Shown: one piece after another, positions 40,656-51,467 of the stretch
Layout: each line of letters starts with the position of its first letter
Numbering within the stretch: position 1 is the first letter of the stretch
Assembly: GCA_900759475.1 (NCBI GenBank)
Contig: CAAEVK010000008.1
Location: forward strand, 1-64,000
Reading direction: 5' to 3'
DNA from: Clostridia bacterium
GTDB lineage: Bacteria; Bacillota; Clostridia; TANB77; CAG-508
Length of the DNA stretch: 64,000 bases
Translations under genes and position numbers: made by a program
The notes under the pieces: model-generated
What the model saw: only the letters and a program-made list of their open reading frames with translations
What the model was told of the DNA's origin: nothing
The model's database searches: none

Positions 40656-43600
40656 TTATTCTGCTCTTAATGCCATTACAGGGTCTTCCTTTGCAGCTTT
40701 TTTAGATGGAATAATTCCACCTATTATAGTCAAACATGTACTAAGTATAATTAAAATAATGGCTGACATTGTTGGAAGTGAAGCATTAATATTTGTTTGC
40801 CCAGCAATAGAATGAATAATTTGATTAATTGGAATCAATAGTAATAATGTAATTCCTATTCCAATTAATCCTGCAAACAAACCAATAATAAAAGTTTCTG
40901 CATTAAACACTTGTGCAATATTATGTTTTGATGCACCAATTGCTCTTAAAATACCAATTTCTTTCTTACGTTCTAATACACTAATATAAGTAATAACTCC
41001 TATCATAATAGAAGAAACAATTAGTGATATAGCAACAAAAGCAATTAGTACATAGCTTACAACATCCACAATAGTGGTTACAGAACTCATTAAAGTTCCT
41101 ACAAAATCTGTATAGGAGATAACTTTATCTTCATTTCCCTCTTCCTTCATTTTTGCATTGTAAGTATCTAATATTTTTAAAATATTCTCATTTCCTTCAA
41201 AATCTTTTGGATAAATATTAATACTATTTGGCTTGTCAAAACTTGCATAGCCTAATTTTTTTAAATTATTTTCATAAGAACTTTGCTCTTTTGTCATTAA
41301 AGATGTAAATAACTCTGCCATTTCTTCTGCATTCATTTTCATTTTAATAGCACTTGCAAAAATTTCTGCATCAAAGCTAAATGCATTTACCATAGAATTG
41401 CTTAATTTACTAATGCTGTCTGTTAGTTCTTTTTGCAAGGCTTTGTTCATTGAATTCATTGCAGTTTTCATATAGCTTTCTATTATTTTAGAAATTTGTT
41501 GATCTAAATTTTGTGATTTTACAATTTTTAATATACTGTCAGAAATTACTTGATTAGCTTCTTCGGATTTTAAATAATCCATTACATATTGTTCAAATTT
41601 GGTTGGTTCTAGCAAATTATTTTCTTTTGCATATTCTTCATATCCTTTTAAAACGCTTATCATTGTTTGCTGTATTTGTTCTTGTGTAATTGTATAATCT
41701 CCATTTTCTTTTATAATTTCTTCAATTTCTTTTTTTATAATTTCACTTGCTTCTTTAGATTGTAAATATTCTGATAAATGTTTACTAATTTTGTTTAAAT
41801 CTGCTTCTGGATGATTCGTAGCATATATTTCATATCCTTTTAATAAATCTTTTACTAATGTTTGTATATCATCACTAGACATTGAAAAATTTAGTTGACT
41901 AATTACACTATTTAAGTCAAGAGGAGGCAATGAAACTTTATCCATAATATTATTGATATTGCTAAAATCTACTTTTATTTTTGATTGATCTATTTTAAAT
42001 GCAGATTTTATTGCATTTGTATCAACTTCAAATAATGAATTCATATCAAAAGAATTATTATTTTCTGTGTCATCAAAACTTTTCCCTGTAAAAACATCAA
42101 CATTTGGTTGTTCAAGTTGCGATTTTACAATTTCACTATTAGCTGATTTTTCTATAATGTGTTCTGTTAAAGAAGAAGGATAATAAATTCCAGAAGATAG
42201 CATCATGACATTTCCTCCTTCTTTTGGTTGGACAATTCCTACTATTTTTAATTCTTCTCCATTTTCTACTATCTTTTTCATATATTCTGTATTTTCTGAT
42301 TTGTCACGCCAAATTTTATATTCTTGGTCATATTCATAATAATCTGTACTACTAATTAACTTAAATGTTTTGTTCATAATATCATTATAAGAATACGAAC
42401 CACTTGTTTCAGGAATTTCTACTGTTTCTTCTTCAATAAATTGGTTAATCATATTGTCTAGTTCTTCAAAATTTCTTAAGCCCAAGGTATATAGCATAAA
42501 ATCACTAATATTACCATTAGGAGTTAATACTAAAACGCACTCATTATAATTGGTAGGCCATTTACCAGTTTTTACATCATATTGGTTTTTAAATAAATCT
42601 ACATTATTTGGCATTTGAAAAAATACATCTGTACTCATCATACTTGACATCATACTATTTGAAGTAACTGTTGAACCTATTCCCAAGTTTGAAAAAGCTA
42701 AATTTGGATTTAACTGTCTTAAATTTTCTACATTAGAGCTATAAATTTGTGGTATAACATAATAACTATATTCAATCGCTTTAGCATATTGTTTTATATT
42801 AGATTCGTCGCTCTCTAAATATTTCTTTAGAGATACTAAATCATTTGAACCTATTGTTGAAAACATATTGGTAAGCATCTTTGTAACATGAATATTTTCT
42901 TTTGATTCTTCTTCATTTAAATTAGTAGTATTGTTTAGCAACATAGATGAAAAGTCAAATCCAGTACTTTGAATTTGCAATGGATATTCTGATAAAGTAT
43001 CTTCTTCTACTGATTTTATATAATTATTTACACCATTTGATAAAGATAAAATTAATGCTATTCCAATAATACCAATAGAACCCGCAAATGCTGTTAATAT
43101 AGTTCTTCCTTTTTTTGTTTTTAAATTGTTAAAACTCAAAAATAATGATGTTAATAGTGACATTGATGTTTTTCCCATATTTTTATGTTCTGGGATATTG
43201 TCATCTTCTTGAATAATATATGGATTTGAATCGGAACGAATTTTACCATCTCTTAAATTTACTATACGAGTAGCATACTTTTCTGCTAACTCTGGATTAT
43301 GTGTTACCATTACAACTAATCGGTCTTTGGCAACTTCTTTTAATAATTCCATTACTTGTATACTTGTTTCACTATCTAACGCACCTGTTGGCTCATCAGC
43401 CAATACTATATCTGGATTATTTACCAATGCTCTTGCAATAGCAACTCTTTGCATTTGACCACCAGATAGTTGATTTGGCTTTTTATGAATTTGTTCAGCT
43501 AATCCAACCGTTTCTAATGCTTTTATTGCTCTTTTCCTTGTTTCACTTTTAGAAACTCCTGAAATGGTTAACGCTAATTCAACATTGGCTAAAATTGTTT

Positions 43601-43892
43601 GGTGTGGAATTAAATTATAACTTTGGAATACAAAACCAATTGTATGATTTCTATAAGAATCCCAGTCTCTATCCTTATATTTTTTAGTGGAAATTTTATT
43701 AATAATTAAATTTCCACTATCATATCTGTCTAATCCTCCAATAATATTTAACAATGTAGTTTTTCCAGAACCACTAGGTCCTAGAATAGCTACAAATTCA
43801 TTATCTCTTAAATTTAGGCTAACATCATCTAGTGCTTTTTGTATTAAATCTCCTGTTTTATATTCTTTAAAAACATTTTTAATTTGTAACAT
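40656..43892 (-). CDS. MacB/FtsX-like ABC transporter, ATPase-permease fusion
   Basis: 1078 residues. Residues 1-225: LolD/MacB-type ATPase with Walker A GPSGSGKTTLLN, signature LSGGQMQRVAIARAL, Walker B IVLADEPTGALD. A first membrane segment (TAFAGSIGIIGIALILSLSN) near 270 is followed by a very long extracytoplasmic region (about 290-930) with helical repeats, then the FtsX core of three membrane segments (ISVLERKKEIGILRAIGAS loop). Likely a mechanotransmission-type exporter or efflux unit. The long extracellular part with repeated SEEANQVISDSIL-like segments is larger than in MacB. Confidence 0.88.
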   Translation of the reverse strand: MLQIKNVFKEYKTGDLIQKALDDVSLNLRDNEFVAILGPSGSGKTTLLNIIGGLDRYDSGNLIINKISTKKYKDRDWDSYRNHTIGFVFQSYNLIPHQTILANVELALTISGVSKSETRKRAIKALETVGLAEQIHKKPNQLSGGQMQRVAIARALVNNPDIVLADEPTGALDSETSIQVMELLKEVAKDRLVVMVTHNPELAEKYATRIVNLRDGKIRSDSNPYIIQEDDNIPEHKNMGKTSMSLLTSLFLSFNNLKTKKGRTILTAFAGSIGIIGIALILSLSNGVNNYIKSVEEDTLSEYPLQIQSTGFDFSSMLLNNTTNLNEEESKENIHVTKMLTNMFSTIGSNDLVSLKKYLESDESNIKQYAKAIEYSYYVIPQIYSSNVENLRQLNPNLAFSNLGIGSTVTSNSMMSSMMSTDVFFQMPNNVDLFKNQYDVKTGKWPTNYNECVLVLTPNGNISDFMLYTLGLRNFEELDNMINQFIEEETVEIPETSGSYSYNDIMNKTFKLISSTDYYEYDQEYKIWRDKSENTEYMKKIVENGEELKIVGIVQPKEGGNVMMLSSGIYYPSSLTEHIIEKSANSEIVKSQLEQPNVDVFTGKSFDDTENNNSFDMNSLFEVDTNAIKSAFKIDQSKIKVDFSNINNIMDKVSLPPLDLNSVISQLNFSMSSDDIQTLVKDLLKGYEIYATNHPEADLNKISKHLSEYLQSKEASEIIKKEIEEIIKENGDYTITQEQIQQTMISVLKGYEEYAKENNLLEPTKFEQYVMDYLKSEEANQVISDSILKIVKSQNLDQQISKIIESYMKTAMNSMNKALQKELTDSISKLSNSMVNAFSFDAEIFASAIKMKMNAEEMAELFTSLMTKEQSSYENNLKKLGYASFDKPNSINIYPKDFEGNENILKILDTYNAKMKEEGNEDKVISYTDFVGTLMSSVTTIVDVVSYVLIAFVAISLIVSSIMIGVITYISVLERKKEIGILRAIGASKHNIAQVFNAETFIIGLFAGLIGIGITLLLLIPINQIIHSIAGQTNINASLPTMSAIILIILSTCLTIIGGIIPSKKAAKEDPVMALRAE

Positions 43893-43939
43893 TTGTTGTT
43901 TGTCTCCTATTCTTTCCTATTCTCATTATTATTTTTAAA

Positions 43940-45703
43940 TTACAATGTATTTTCTATATAATAGACATCGCATGCATTTAACCTTTGCAAATATGTTGTT
44001 TGGTTAAAGTTGGTCGCTTTTTGAATAACTTGTATAATTTCTTCATTTTCCTGTCCATCATTAATAAATACTAAAACTCCATCAGAAATGTCTTTATCTA
44101 ATAATATTTTTTTTATATTTTCTTCATTACACTCCATGTCCTTTGCTATATATGATTCTGTTATATTAGCAAACAATAATATATCATCCAAAAATCTGTT
44201 ATGACTAGAATTAAATACATATAATGCTGGTGTATTTGGATTGTTTTTTATAGTTTCAACAATTTCTTTTTTGTTAGAGTATAGTACCTCTGGCTCTATT
44301 TTAAAATTTTTCATATATAATAATATATTATCTATTGGTTCATCACTAGCTTTAGAAAAAATTTCTATTGGTATATTTAATTCATTTTTTAATCTTTCTA
44401 CAATTTCTTGTTTACTAGAATAGTAAACTTCCTGTTCTGTTCTAAAATCTTTGCCAAGTGCTAAATCAATAACATAGTTTGAAATAGGTATCATAACAAA
44501 AAATAATACTATTATTCCAATCATTATCTTCCTTTTAGTTTTTTTTGTAGTAATATTTTTTAATAATACCATTACTCCATATAAAACAAGTATAAATATT
44601 AAACTACATATAGGCAACATGTATCTTAATTCTATCCAAGGTGCAGAAATAGCTACTAGTATAAAATAACCAAGCGTTGGAAAAATGAAGTATGGAAGAT
44701 ATTTATTTTTTGTTTCTATTAGTTTAATTTTTTTAGCTTTTTTATATATAATAACCACAAATAAGAAAATTAAAAGTATAAACAATATATTATGAAAAGT
44801 GTAAATATTAATGATAAATATATATTGACATATTCTTTTAAAAAATTCTGGAATATTTATTAAGTTATTTAACACACCTTGCCCTCTGTATCCAAAAAAC
44901 ATATGTTGTATAGAATATGGAAATATTAAAAGAGAAATTGCACCAGCCAATAGCATTGTTATGATATATTTGCCTAATAATTTATATTGTTTTTCTTTTA
45001 TATATTTTACAACAAACATAAAAAACATGGTTACTAAATAAAATAAATAATAATAATGTGTTAATGATCCAACCAAGGCAGAAAGTCCTATTAATACCAA
45101 TAGTTTATTGTTGTTTTCTTTTTGCTCTAGTAATTTTAAATGTAAATATGTTGTAATAATTATGTTTAAGGTTGAAAACGCGTACATTCTAATATAAATA
45201 GCATTATTAATAGATGCTAATGAAATATTTGCAATAAGAGTAAGCATTGCTGTTTTTTCTTTATATTTAGCTGTTCCATACAATAGTTTTTTTATTATTA
45301 AATATGTAAATATTGTTATAAATACATAAAGAATTATATTCACAATTATACCAGACCATTTGGAATAATGGTTTAAGTGGAATCCCATTGAAACTCTTAG
45401 AAGCAAATAATATAGTGGCGGATGTACATCATTCTTTTGATTTTCATATACTGGTAAGAAATTATTTCTTTCATTTTCGCTTATGCTTAAATAATCTTCA
45501 TAATACCCTTTATTATGCCAAGTATTATAAAAGTCTTTATTAGCTTGTATTTCAACTTGATGGTAGTTTGCTAATCCAAGAGAATAGGCTTCATCCATAT
45601 GTAAATATGATTTATTTATTCCAGCTACTATAAATATAATAGTCTGGATTATTACAATCATTGCCACCATAATTCGTTCTTTATTTTTATCATTTAATTT
45701 CAC
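43940..45703 (-). CDS. GT-C-type membrane glycosyltransferase (ArnT/PMT-like)
   Basis: 587 residues with about 11-12 membrane segments in the first 430 residues and a soluble C-terminal domain. The acidic motif YLHMDEAYSLGLA in the first loop and NDVHPPLYYLLLR are characteristic of lipid-phosphate-sugar-dependent GT-C enzymes. Acceptor unknown. A YwaF-like gene follows upstream on the same strand within 25 nt, suggesting one transcript. Confidence 0.8.
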   Translation of the reverse strand: MKLNDKNKERIMVAMIVIIQTIIFIVAGINKSYLHMDEAYSLGLANYHQVEIQANKDFYNTWHNKGYYEDYLSISENERNNFLPVYENQKNDVHPPLYYLLLRVSMGFHLNHYSKWSGIIVNIILYVFITIFTYLIIKKLLYGTAKYKEKTAMLTLIANISLASINNAIYIRMYAFSTLNIIITTYLHLKLLEQKENNNKLLVLIGLSALVGSLTHYYYLFYLVTMFFMFVVKYIKEKQYKLLGKYIITMLLAGAISLLIFPYSIQHMFFGYRGQGVLNNLINIPEFFKRICQYIFIINIYTFHNILFILLIFLFVVIIYKKAKKIKLIETKNKYLPYFIFPTLGYFILVAISAPWIELRYMLPICSLIFILVLYGVMVLLKNITTKKTKRKIMIGIIVLFFVMIPISNYVIDLALGKDFRTEQEVYYSSKQEIVERLKNELNIPIEIFSKASDEPIDNILLYMKNFKIEPEVLYSNKKEIVETIKNNPNTPALYVFNSSHNRFLDDILLFANITESYIAKDMECNEENIKKILLDKDISDGVLVFINDGQENEEIIQVIQKATNFNQTTYLQRLNACDVYYIENTL

Positions 45704-45727
45704 ATTAGCCTCCTCATTTGAGCTGTT

Positions 45728-46492
45728 TTAATGACATTCTTTTAGCTTTCTACTTTGTTCTAAATACTCTATTTTATTAATAATGCCATAGGAAAGGTAA
45801 AATGGTATTGTCATTTGTGCTACTACCATAATAAAACTATATAAAGCCCCTCCCTTTGTTATTTTATATAGTATTTCAATTGGAGTCCCTGGAAAGTTAT
45901 TTGATATAAACATTAAATTTCCATTAAAGAGTTTATTAATGATTAAGGCTATTATACTCATTATTCCTATTAAACTCGCAAAATACTTTATATCCCCCTT
46001 TTTTAATTCGACATATTTTGTTTTGTTTACTAAAATTCCTAAATATATCATTAAACCATGAAACAAAAAACTGTGAATACTCAAAGCATGTAAGGCAGGA
46101 TATATTGGTAATGAAGTAGATGGATATATAATAAATATAATTCCCCCTATTGTTGCACCACTTGCTAAAGACACATCTCCTATTTTCTTTAAAACTCCCT
46201 TTCCAAACGAACTACATAATCCCGCATATATTAGCATACTGCAATAATATAAAGGCATATATGTATTAACTGCATAAACTGAATTTTGCATTATATTAAA
46301 AATAATTTTGAATATTTCTAATATGCAAATAATTATTGTTATATTTTTAATTATTTTATGCACTTTTTCTTTACTAAGATTTCTTGTATATTTTAATGCA
46401 ATACAAATACTAATAACAGTAATTCCAAGTAATATAAAATGGCCTGATGTAAATATTCCACATGGTTCATAATCTCCTACATTAGAAAACAT
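45728..46492 (-). CDS. YwaF/TIGR02206-type membrane protein
   Basis: 254 residues, about six or seven membrane segments, with the characteristic start TSGHFILLGITVISI and the central IYPALHALSIHSFLFHGLMI histidine-containing block. Family function unknown. It is directly upstream of the GT-C gene. Confidence 0.75.
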   Translation of the reverse strand: MFSNVGDYEPCGIFTSGHFILLGITVISICIALKYTRNLSKEKVHKIIKNITIIICILEIFKIIFNIMQNSVYAVNTYMPLYYCSMLIYAGLCSSFGKGVLKKIGDVSLASGATIGGIIFIIYPSTSLPIYPALHALSIHSFLFHGLMIYLGILVNKTKYVELKKGDIKYFASLIGIMSIIALIINKLFNGNLMFISNNFPGTPIEILYKITKGGALYSFIMVVAQMTIPFYLSYGIINKIEYLEQSRKLKECH

Positions 46493-46706
46493 TACTTCCT
46501 CTTCTTTCTATTTAACTTATGAATATTATTACAATAATATTTTACTTATTTTTATATCATAAATCACTTAATAAATTTTTCTATTTAGAATATTATTCAT
46601 CATACTATAAAAGCAGACAATTTTCAATAAATTATCTACTTTTAGTTTTAGAATCTTTTTAATGAAACTTAATCTTGTTGTATAGAAAAGTAATAATATT
46701 CACAAC

Positions 46707-47708
46707 TTACTTAATTTTTTTCTCTTCTTTAAGCCATTGAATTGTATCTTTTACTGTTTCTTTTATATCTCTTGTTGTATATCCCAACTCTTTTTTTGCT
46801 TTTAAATTAGAAAAATTCGAATTAGAAATTAATGTATATAAAGAATATTTTGTATACAACGGTGGATGTTTTGCCAAATAATAATATAGTTCAGATAAAG
46901 GAGCTGTTAATTTTGCAAACCACATAGGTAAAATAGTCTTTATCTTTTTTATTTTTAAAACACCACTAGCTATGTCTAATAATTCTTTTACTGTAATATA
47001 TTGATTAGATAAAATATAACATTCTCCTTTTTTTCCATATTTGCAAGCTTTTATTATTCCATTAACAACATCTCTTACATCTACAAAATCATATCCTCCA
47101 TTAACACAGGCTGTTAATTTTTTGTTTGCATAATCTATTAATAACTGTGTTAAATGTGTACTACTATAATCATTGGGTCCAATAATTCCAGAAGGATGTA
47201 TAATACAAGCATTTAAGTTTTTTTCCTCTACCATTTTTAAAACATATTGAGCAGTTTCTGCCTTTGTTTTTGCATAATAACCAATTACTGCATCTGGATT
47301 AAAATCCTTTATTTCTGTTATTACTTCTTTGTTGGGTTTTTCGGTAATTGCATGAACACTACTAACATAAATAAGTTTTGCATTTTTTTCTAATACTTTT
47401 TGAATAATATTTTTTGTTCCATTTACATTAACATTATACACATTGGGATTATATTTAGATTTTATATAAACAATTGCTGCACAATGAATTACATACAATT
47501 CCTCATCTGCTGCTGTGAAAAATATTTGTTCTAAAGTCTCTGGTTTAGTAACATCCCCATAATAAATTTTACAATTCATATCTTTAAGAATATGGTATTT
47601 ATCATTTGGTAAAATTAATGCTCTGACTTCATGCGTTTTTGATAATTCTCTAACAATATTATTACCTAAAAATCCATTTGCACCTGTTACAATAAAAATT
47701 TTTCTCAT
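46707..47708 (-). CDS. NAD(P)-dependent epimerase/dehydratase (extended SDR)
   Basis: 333 residues. Rossmann motif TGANGFLGNNIVREL, catalytic Ser in YVSSVHA and Y-x3-K in YYAKTKAE (about 148-155), and the IHPSGIIGPNDY substrate loop, as in dihydroflavonol-4-reductase-like SDRs. Substrate unknown. The ~200-nt gap before it (46493-46706) shows no feature. Confidence 0.85.
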   Translation of the reverse strand: MRKIFIVTGANGFLGNNIVRELSKTHEVRALILPNDKYHILKDMNCKIYYGDVTKPETLEQIFFTAADEELYVIHCAAIVYIKSKYNPNVYNVNVNGTKNIIQKVLEKNAKLIYVSSVHAITEKPNKEVITEIKDFNPDAVIGYYAKTKAETAQYVLKMVEEKNLNACIIHPSGIIGPNDYSSTHLTQLLIDYANKKLTACVNGGYDFVDVRDVVNGIIKACKYGKKGECYILSNQYITVKELLDIASGVLKIKKIKTILPMWFAKLTAPLSELYYYLAKHPPLYTKYSLYTLISNSNFSNLKAKKELGYTTRDIKETVKDTIQWLKEEKKIK

Positions 47709-47838
47709 ACCTTCCTCCCTTACACAATTAGTAGTATGTAGTTTTATTAATTATACTATAAAAAGGAAATCTATGCCATATTTTCATATTATTTAAAATT
47801 ACTATTGTTGTTCTTATAGAAACTACAAATTGTAACAG

Positions 47839-48258
47839 TTATTTTTCTAATAAAATCTCTATTTTTTTATATAATTCGGGATATTTTTTTTTCATATTAA
47901 TAATTTTAAAAGTTTTACTATCTGCCCATGCTAATTTTGTTGTTCCAATATTAATTAGCTGATTATCTTGATTATAAATATCATACTCTAACACAAATTT
48001 TACTGGTGTTAACTCTATTATTTTTGTTCTAATTTCTACCTCTTGATTATAATAAGCTGGTAATTTATATTGACAATTTAGTTCCACTAGTGGAGTAATA
48101 ATCCCCTCTTTTTCTACTTCATCATATCGAATTCCTATTTTATTAAAAAATTCTGTTCTTGCTTGTTCATACCAAACAGCATATACCGAATGATGAATAA
48201 TTCCCATTTGATCTGTCTCTGCATATCTTGGCACAATTTTAGTTGTTACTACCATCAT
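47839..48258 (-). CDS. Acyl-CoA thioesterase, 4HBT/YbgC-like
   Basis: 139 residues, hot-dog fold. The motif RYAETDQMGIIHHSVYAVWYEQAR contains the catalytic Asp region typical of 4-hydroxybenzoyl-CoA thioesterase-like enzymes. ATG 48258 is chosen for AAAGGAGA directly upstream. Physiological thioester unknown. Confidence 0.85.
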   Translation of the reverse strand: MMVVTTKIVPRYAETDQMGIIHHSVYAVWYEQARTEFFNKIGIRYDEVEKEGIITPLVELNCQYKLPAYYNQEVEIRTKIIELTPVKFVLEYDIYNQDNQLINIGTTKLAWADSKTFKIINMKKKYPELYKKIEILLEK

Positions 48259-48298
48259 TTCTCTCCTTTGCATTTATATTTATGTAAAATATAGAAAT

Positions 48299-48802
48299 TT
48301 AAACCTCTAGTATTATAGCTTTCTTTTCTTTTAAACACTTTGGTACATCCAATATTCTTTGATTATCTGAACCTCTAAATTTTATTTCCGGATTTTTTCT
48401 TTCTTGAATAAATTTACCATCTACCAAAACGTCTATATTTTGTAGTGCTTGATTCGTTATATCATCATTTCTTTCTCTTAATTCTTCCAATGTATAACCT
48501 GTATAGCACCATACATCAAAATTTGGCTTTACTTTTCTTACATCTTGAATAAATTTATTTACCTCTGCAATATTTTCTTTGCATAAAGGTTCTCCACCAC
48601 TAATTGTAATTCCATTTAAAATAGAATTTGCTTGAATTCTTTCTAAAATTTCTTGTTCATTAAATTCTTTTCCATAATCATAACTTTGTGCTACTTCATT
48701 ATGGCATCCTGGGCAGTGGTGTGGGCATCCACTTACAAATAATACTGCTCTCCATCCCAAACCATTTGCTATACTTTCATCATAAAATCCTGCTATTTTC
48801 AT
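48299..48802 (-). CDS. nrdG: Anaerobic ribonucleoside-triphosphate reductase activating protein
   Basis: 167 residues. Radical SAM cluster motif GCPHHCPGCHNEV (CxxxCxxC, about 30-37) and GGEPLCKENIAEV. Makes the glycyl radical on NrdD. Lies directly downstream of nrdD on the same strand. Confidence 0.94.
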   Translation of the reverse strand: MKIAGFYDESIANGLGWRAVLFVSGCPHHCPGCHNEVAQSYDYGKEFNEQEILERIQANSILNGITISGGEPLCKENIAEVNKFIQDVRKVKPNFDVWCYTGYTLEELRERNDDITNQALQNIDVLVDGKFIQERKNPEIKFRGSDNQRILDVPKCLKEKKAIILEV

Positions 48803-48877
48803 ATGTATTTCCTCCCTTTTTTAGAAGTAAGGTCACTATTTATAGTGACCTTGAACACTTTATCCAATTATTTGATT

Positions 48878-51166
48878 CTATGTTTTTGAATCTAGTCCTG
48901 TATGGGTTACTCTATCCTTTAATTCGTCTAATTTTGCTGAATTCCAACGAGAGGTTGTTCCTACTAAATAACCTGTAATTCTTTGAATTGTATCAATATT
49001 TTCACTACCGCATTTAGGACACTTTACTAAATTAGCATCTGCATTTTCAAAACCACATTCTAGGCACCTTGACCTAGTATGATTAATACTTCCATATCCC
49101 ATATTGTATTTATCCATTAGGTCTACTACTGCTTGTACAGTTTGTGGATTATGTGTTGCATCTCCATCTAGTTCAATATAGAAAATATGCCCTGCCCTAC
49201 ATAAGTCATGGTATGGAGCTTCTATTTTTGCTTTATGTTCTGCTGTACATTTATACCATACTGGAACATGGTTACTATTGGTATAATATTCTTTATCTGT
49301 AATCCCTGGAATAATTCCATAATCCTTTTTATCTATTTTTGTAAATCTACCAGATAATCCTTCTGCTGGCGTTGCTAATACCGAATAATTTAAATTATAT
49401 TTTTCTGAAAATTCATTTGTTAAATCTCTCATTTGTGTAATAATTTCAATTCCCAATTTTTGTGAATCTTCTGATTCTCCATGATGTTTTCCTGTTAAAG
49501 CAATTAAACATTCTGCTAAACCAATAAAACCTATACTTAATGTTCCATGTTTTAAAACAGGTTCTATTATATCATTTGGTTTTAGTTTATCGCTTCCAAT
49601 CCACATACCCGACATTAATAATGGAAATTGTTTTGCTAATGCTGTACATTGAAATTTATATCTTTCATATAATTGTTGTGCTGCTAATGTTGCATATTTT
49701 TCTAACTTATTCATAAATATTTTCTTTACTGTCTTTTTATAGTTTTCTGTCATTTCACCTTCACTATTCGTTCCTAGTGTGAATTTTTTTCCTACTTTTT
49801 CTTGTGCTTCTAAAGCTGATTCTATTGCAATTCTTGGTAAATTAATAGTTGTAAAAGATAAATTTCCTCTACCAACAGAAGTTTTTTCTCCATGCCTATC
49901 CTCAAATACTCTTGTTCTGCATCCCATTGTTGCACATTCATAATAACTTCTATTAGAATCTTCTGCTTTCCATTTTTCATTTTGATTAAATGTGGCATCT
50001 AAATTAATATAATTAGGGAAAAATCTTTTTGCTGCTACTTTACAAGAAAATTGGTATAAATCATAATTTCTATCTTCCGGTAAATAATTAACACCTCTTT
50101 TTTTCTTCCAAATTTGGATAGGAAAAATAGCTGTTTCTCCATTTCCAACCCCTTCATAAGTTGATTGCAACATTTCCCTTATAATACATCTTCCTTCTGG
50201 TGTTGTATCTGTTCCATAATTAATAGAACTAAATACTACTTGGTTTCCTCCTCTAGAGTGGATAGTATTCATATTGTGAATAAATGCTTCCATTGCTTGA
50301 TGTACTCTATTAACAGTATTATTTACTGCAATTTGTAACATTCTATCTTTTCCCTTTAAACCTGTTAAATCTTTTTTAATATAGTCCTCTGGTTGATAGT
50401 CCAATAAATCTGTTACATCTATGTCAAAACTTTCTCCTTGTTTTTTTATTTCTTCTTGTAATGTTTTTTTGACATATGGTGCCAAATAATAATCAAAGTT
50501 TGGTATAGCCTGTCCTCCATGCATTTCATTTTGAATTGTTTCCATAGAAATACATCCAATAATACTTGCTGTTTCTATTCTTTTGGCAGGTCTTGAAGAA
50601 CCATGTCCTGCCCTAAAACCCTCTTGTAATATTTTATCTAATGGATGTTGTAAACAAGTTAATGATTTGGTTGGATAATAATCTTTATCATGAATATGAA
50701 TATATCCTTTTTTCATTGCTTCTCTTACTTCTGGTGAAAGTAAAAAGTCATCTACAAATGGTTTTGTTGTTTCACTTGCAAATTTCATCATCATACCTGC
50801 TGGAGTATCTGCATTCATATTAGCATTTTCTCTCGTAATATCATTAGCCTTTGCACCTATAATATCTAAAAATATTTCTTTTGTTTTTGATTTTCTTGCA
50901 ACATCTCTATTATATCGATAAGTAATATAGCTTTGTGCTACTTCCTTTCTACTAGATCCCATTAATTTTTTTTCTACAACATCTTGAATTTCATACACAC
51001 TAACTTGATTTTTATCTTCTAACTGTTTTTCAACACTATTTGCAATTTTATTTGCTAAATCAATATCTACTCCTCCTACTGTTTGTGCCATTGATTTTGT
51101 AACAGCATCTATAATTCTTTCCTTATTAAATTCTACCACTCTTCCATCTCTTTTAATTACTTGCAT
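48878..51166 (-). CDS. nrdD: Anaerobic ribonucleoside-triphosphate reductase
   Basis: 762 residues. N-terminal ATP-cone (MQVIKRDGRVVEFNKERI), catalytic core, four-Cys zinc site (CLECGFENADANLVKCPKC) and glycyl-radical loop RITGYLVGTTSRWNSAK near the C-terminus. Supplies dNTPs without oxygen. Start behind AGGGGGT. Divergent from the Crp/Fnr-like gene, with two palindromes in between that may control both. Several out-of-frame CGG, none in frame. Confidence 0.96.
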   Translation of the reverse strand: MQVIKRDGRVVEFNKERIIDAVTKSMAQTVGGVDIDLANKIANSVEKQLEDKNQVSVYEIQDVVEKKLMGSSRKEVAQSYITYRYNRDVARKSKTKEIFLDIIGAKANDITRENANMNADTPAGMMMKFASETTKPFVDDFLLSPEVREAMKKGYIHIHDKDYYPTKSLTCLQHPLDKILQEGFRAGHGSSRPAKRIETASIIGCISMETIQNEMHGGQAIPNFDYYLAPYVKKTLQEEIKKQGESFDIDVTDLLDYQPEDYIKKDLTGLKGKDRMLQIAVNNTVNRVHQAMEAFIHNMNTIHSRGGNQVVFSSINYGTDTTPEGRCIIREMLQSTYEGVGNGETAIFPIQIWKKKRGVNYLPEDRNYDLYQFSCKVAAKRFFPNYINLDATFNQNEKWKAEDSNRSYYECATMGCRTRVFEDRHGEKTSVGRGNLSFTTINLPRIAIESALEAQEKVGKKFTLGTNSEGEMTENYKKTVKKIFMNKLEKYATLAAQQLYERYKFQCTALAKQFPLLMSGMWIGSDKLKPNDIIEPVLKHGTLSIGFIGLAECLIALTGKHHGESEDSQKLGIEIITQMRDLTNEFSEKYNLNYSVLATPAEGLSGRFTKIDKKDYGIIPGITDKEYYTNSNHVPVWYKCTAEHKAKIEAPYHDLCRAGHIFYIELDGDATHNPQTVQAVVDLMDKYNMGYGSINHTRSRCLECGFENADANLVKCPKCGSENIDTIQRITGYLVGTTSRWNSAKLDELKDRVTHTGLDSKT

Positions 51167-51268
51167 TTTTATTACCCCCTATTTTTAATTTATTATCATA
51201 ATAAAAAACTTGATTTACTCACCATATTTTTTATTCTGCACTTATTTTATAGAAACATTTTTTAGTTG

Positions 51269-51288
51269 AAAGTTGCTATAGCAACTTT
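51269..51288. promoter_or_regulatory. Palindromic operator candidate 1
   Basis: AAAGTTGCTATAGCAACTTT, a perfect 20-bp palindrome about 100 nt upstream of nrdD. The core GTTGCTATAGCAAC recurs at 51415. A dimeric Crp/Fnr-type binding site is likely. Confidence 0.65.
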
Positions 51289-51414
51289 TTTTATTTTTAT
51301 TTTTGGTATCTTTCTTCTTTAGCTTAAATTTCTTATTTTTGTCTAATATTACATTTATATTACAAATATTTTGCAGTTTTTTACGCTTGTCATCAGTATG
51401 TTTTAAATTTTAGT

Positions 51415-51428
51415 GTTGCTATAGCAAC
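51415..51428. promoter_or_regulatory. Palindromic operator candidate 2
   Basis: Second exact copy of GTTGCTATAGCAAC, about 40 nt before the start of the Crp/Fnr-type gene, suggesting autoregulation. Confidence 0.65.
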
Positions 51429-51467
51429 TTTTTTGTGATATTATTTTTAAAAAAGGGTGAGGTAATT

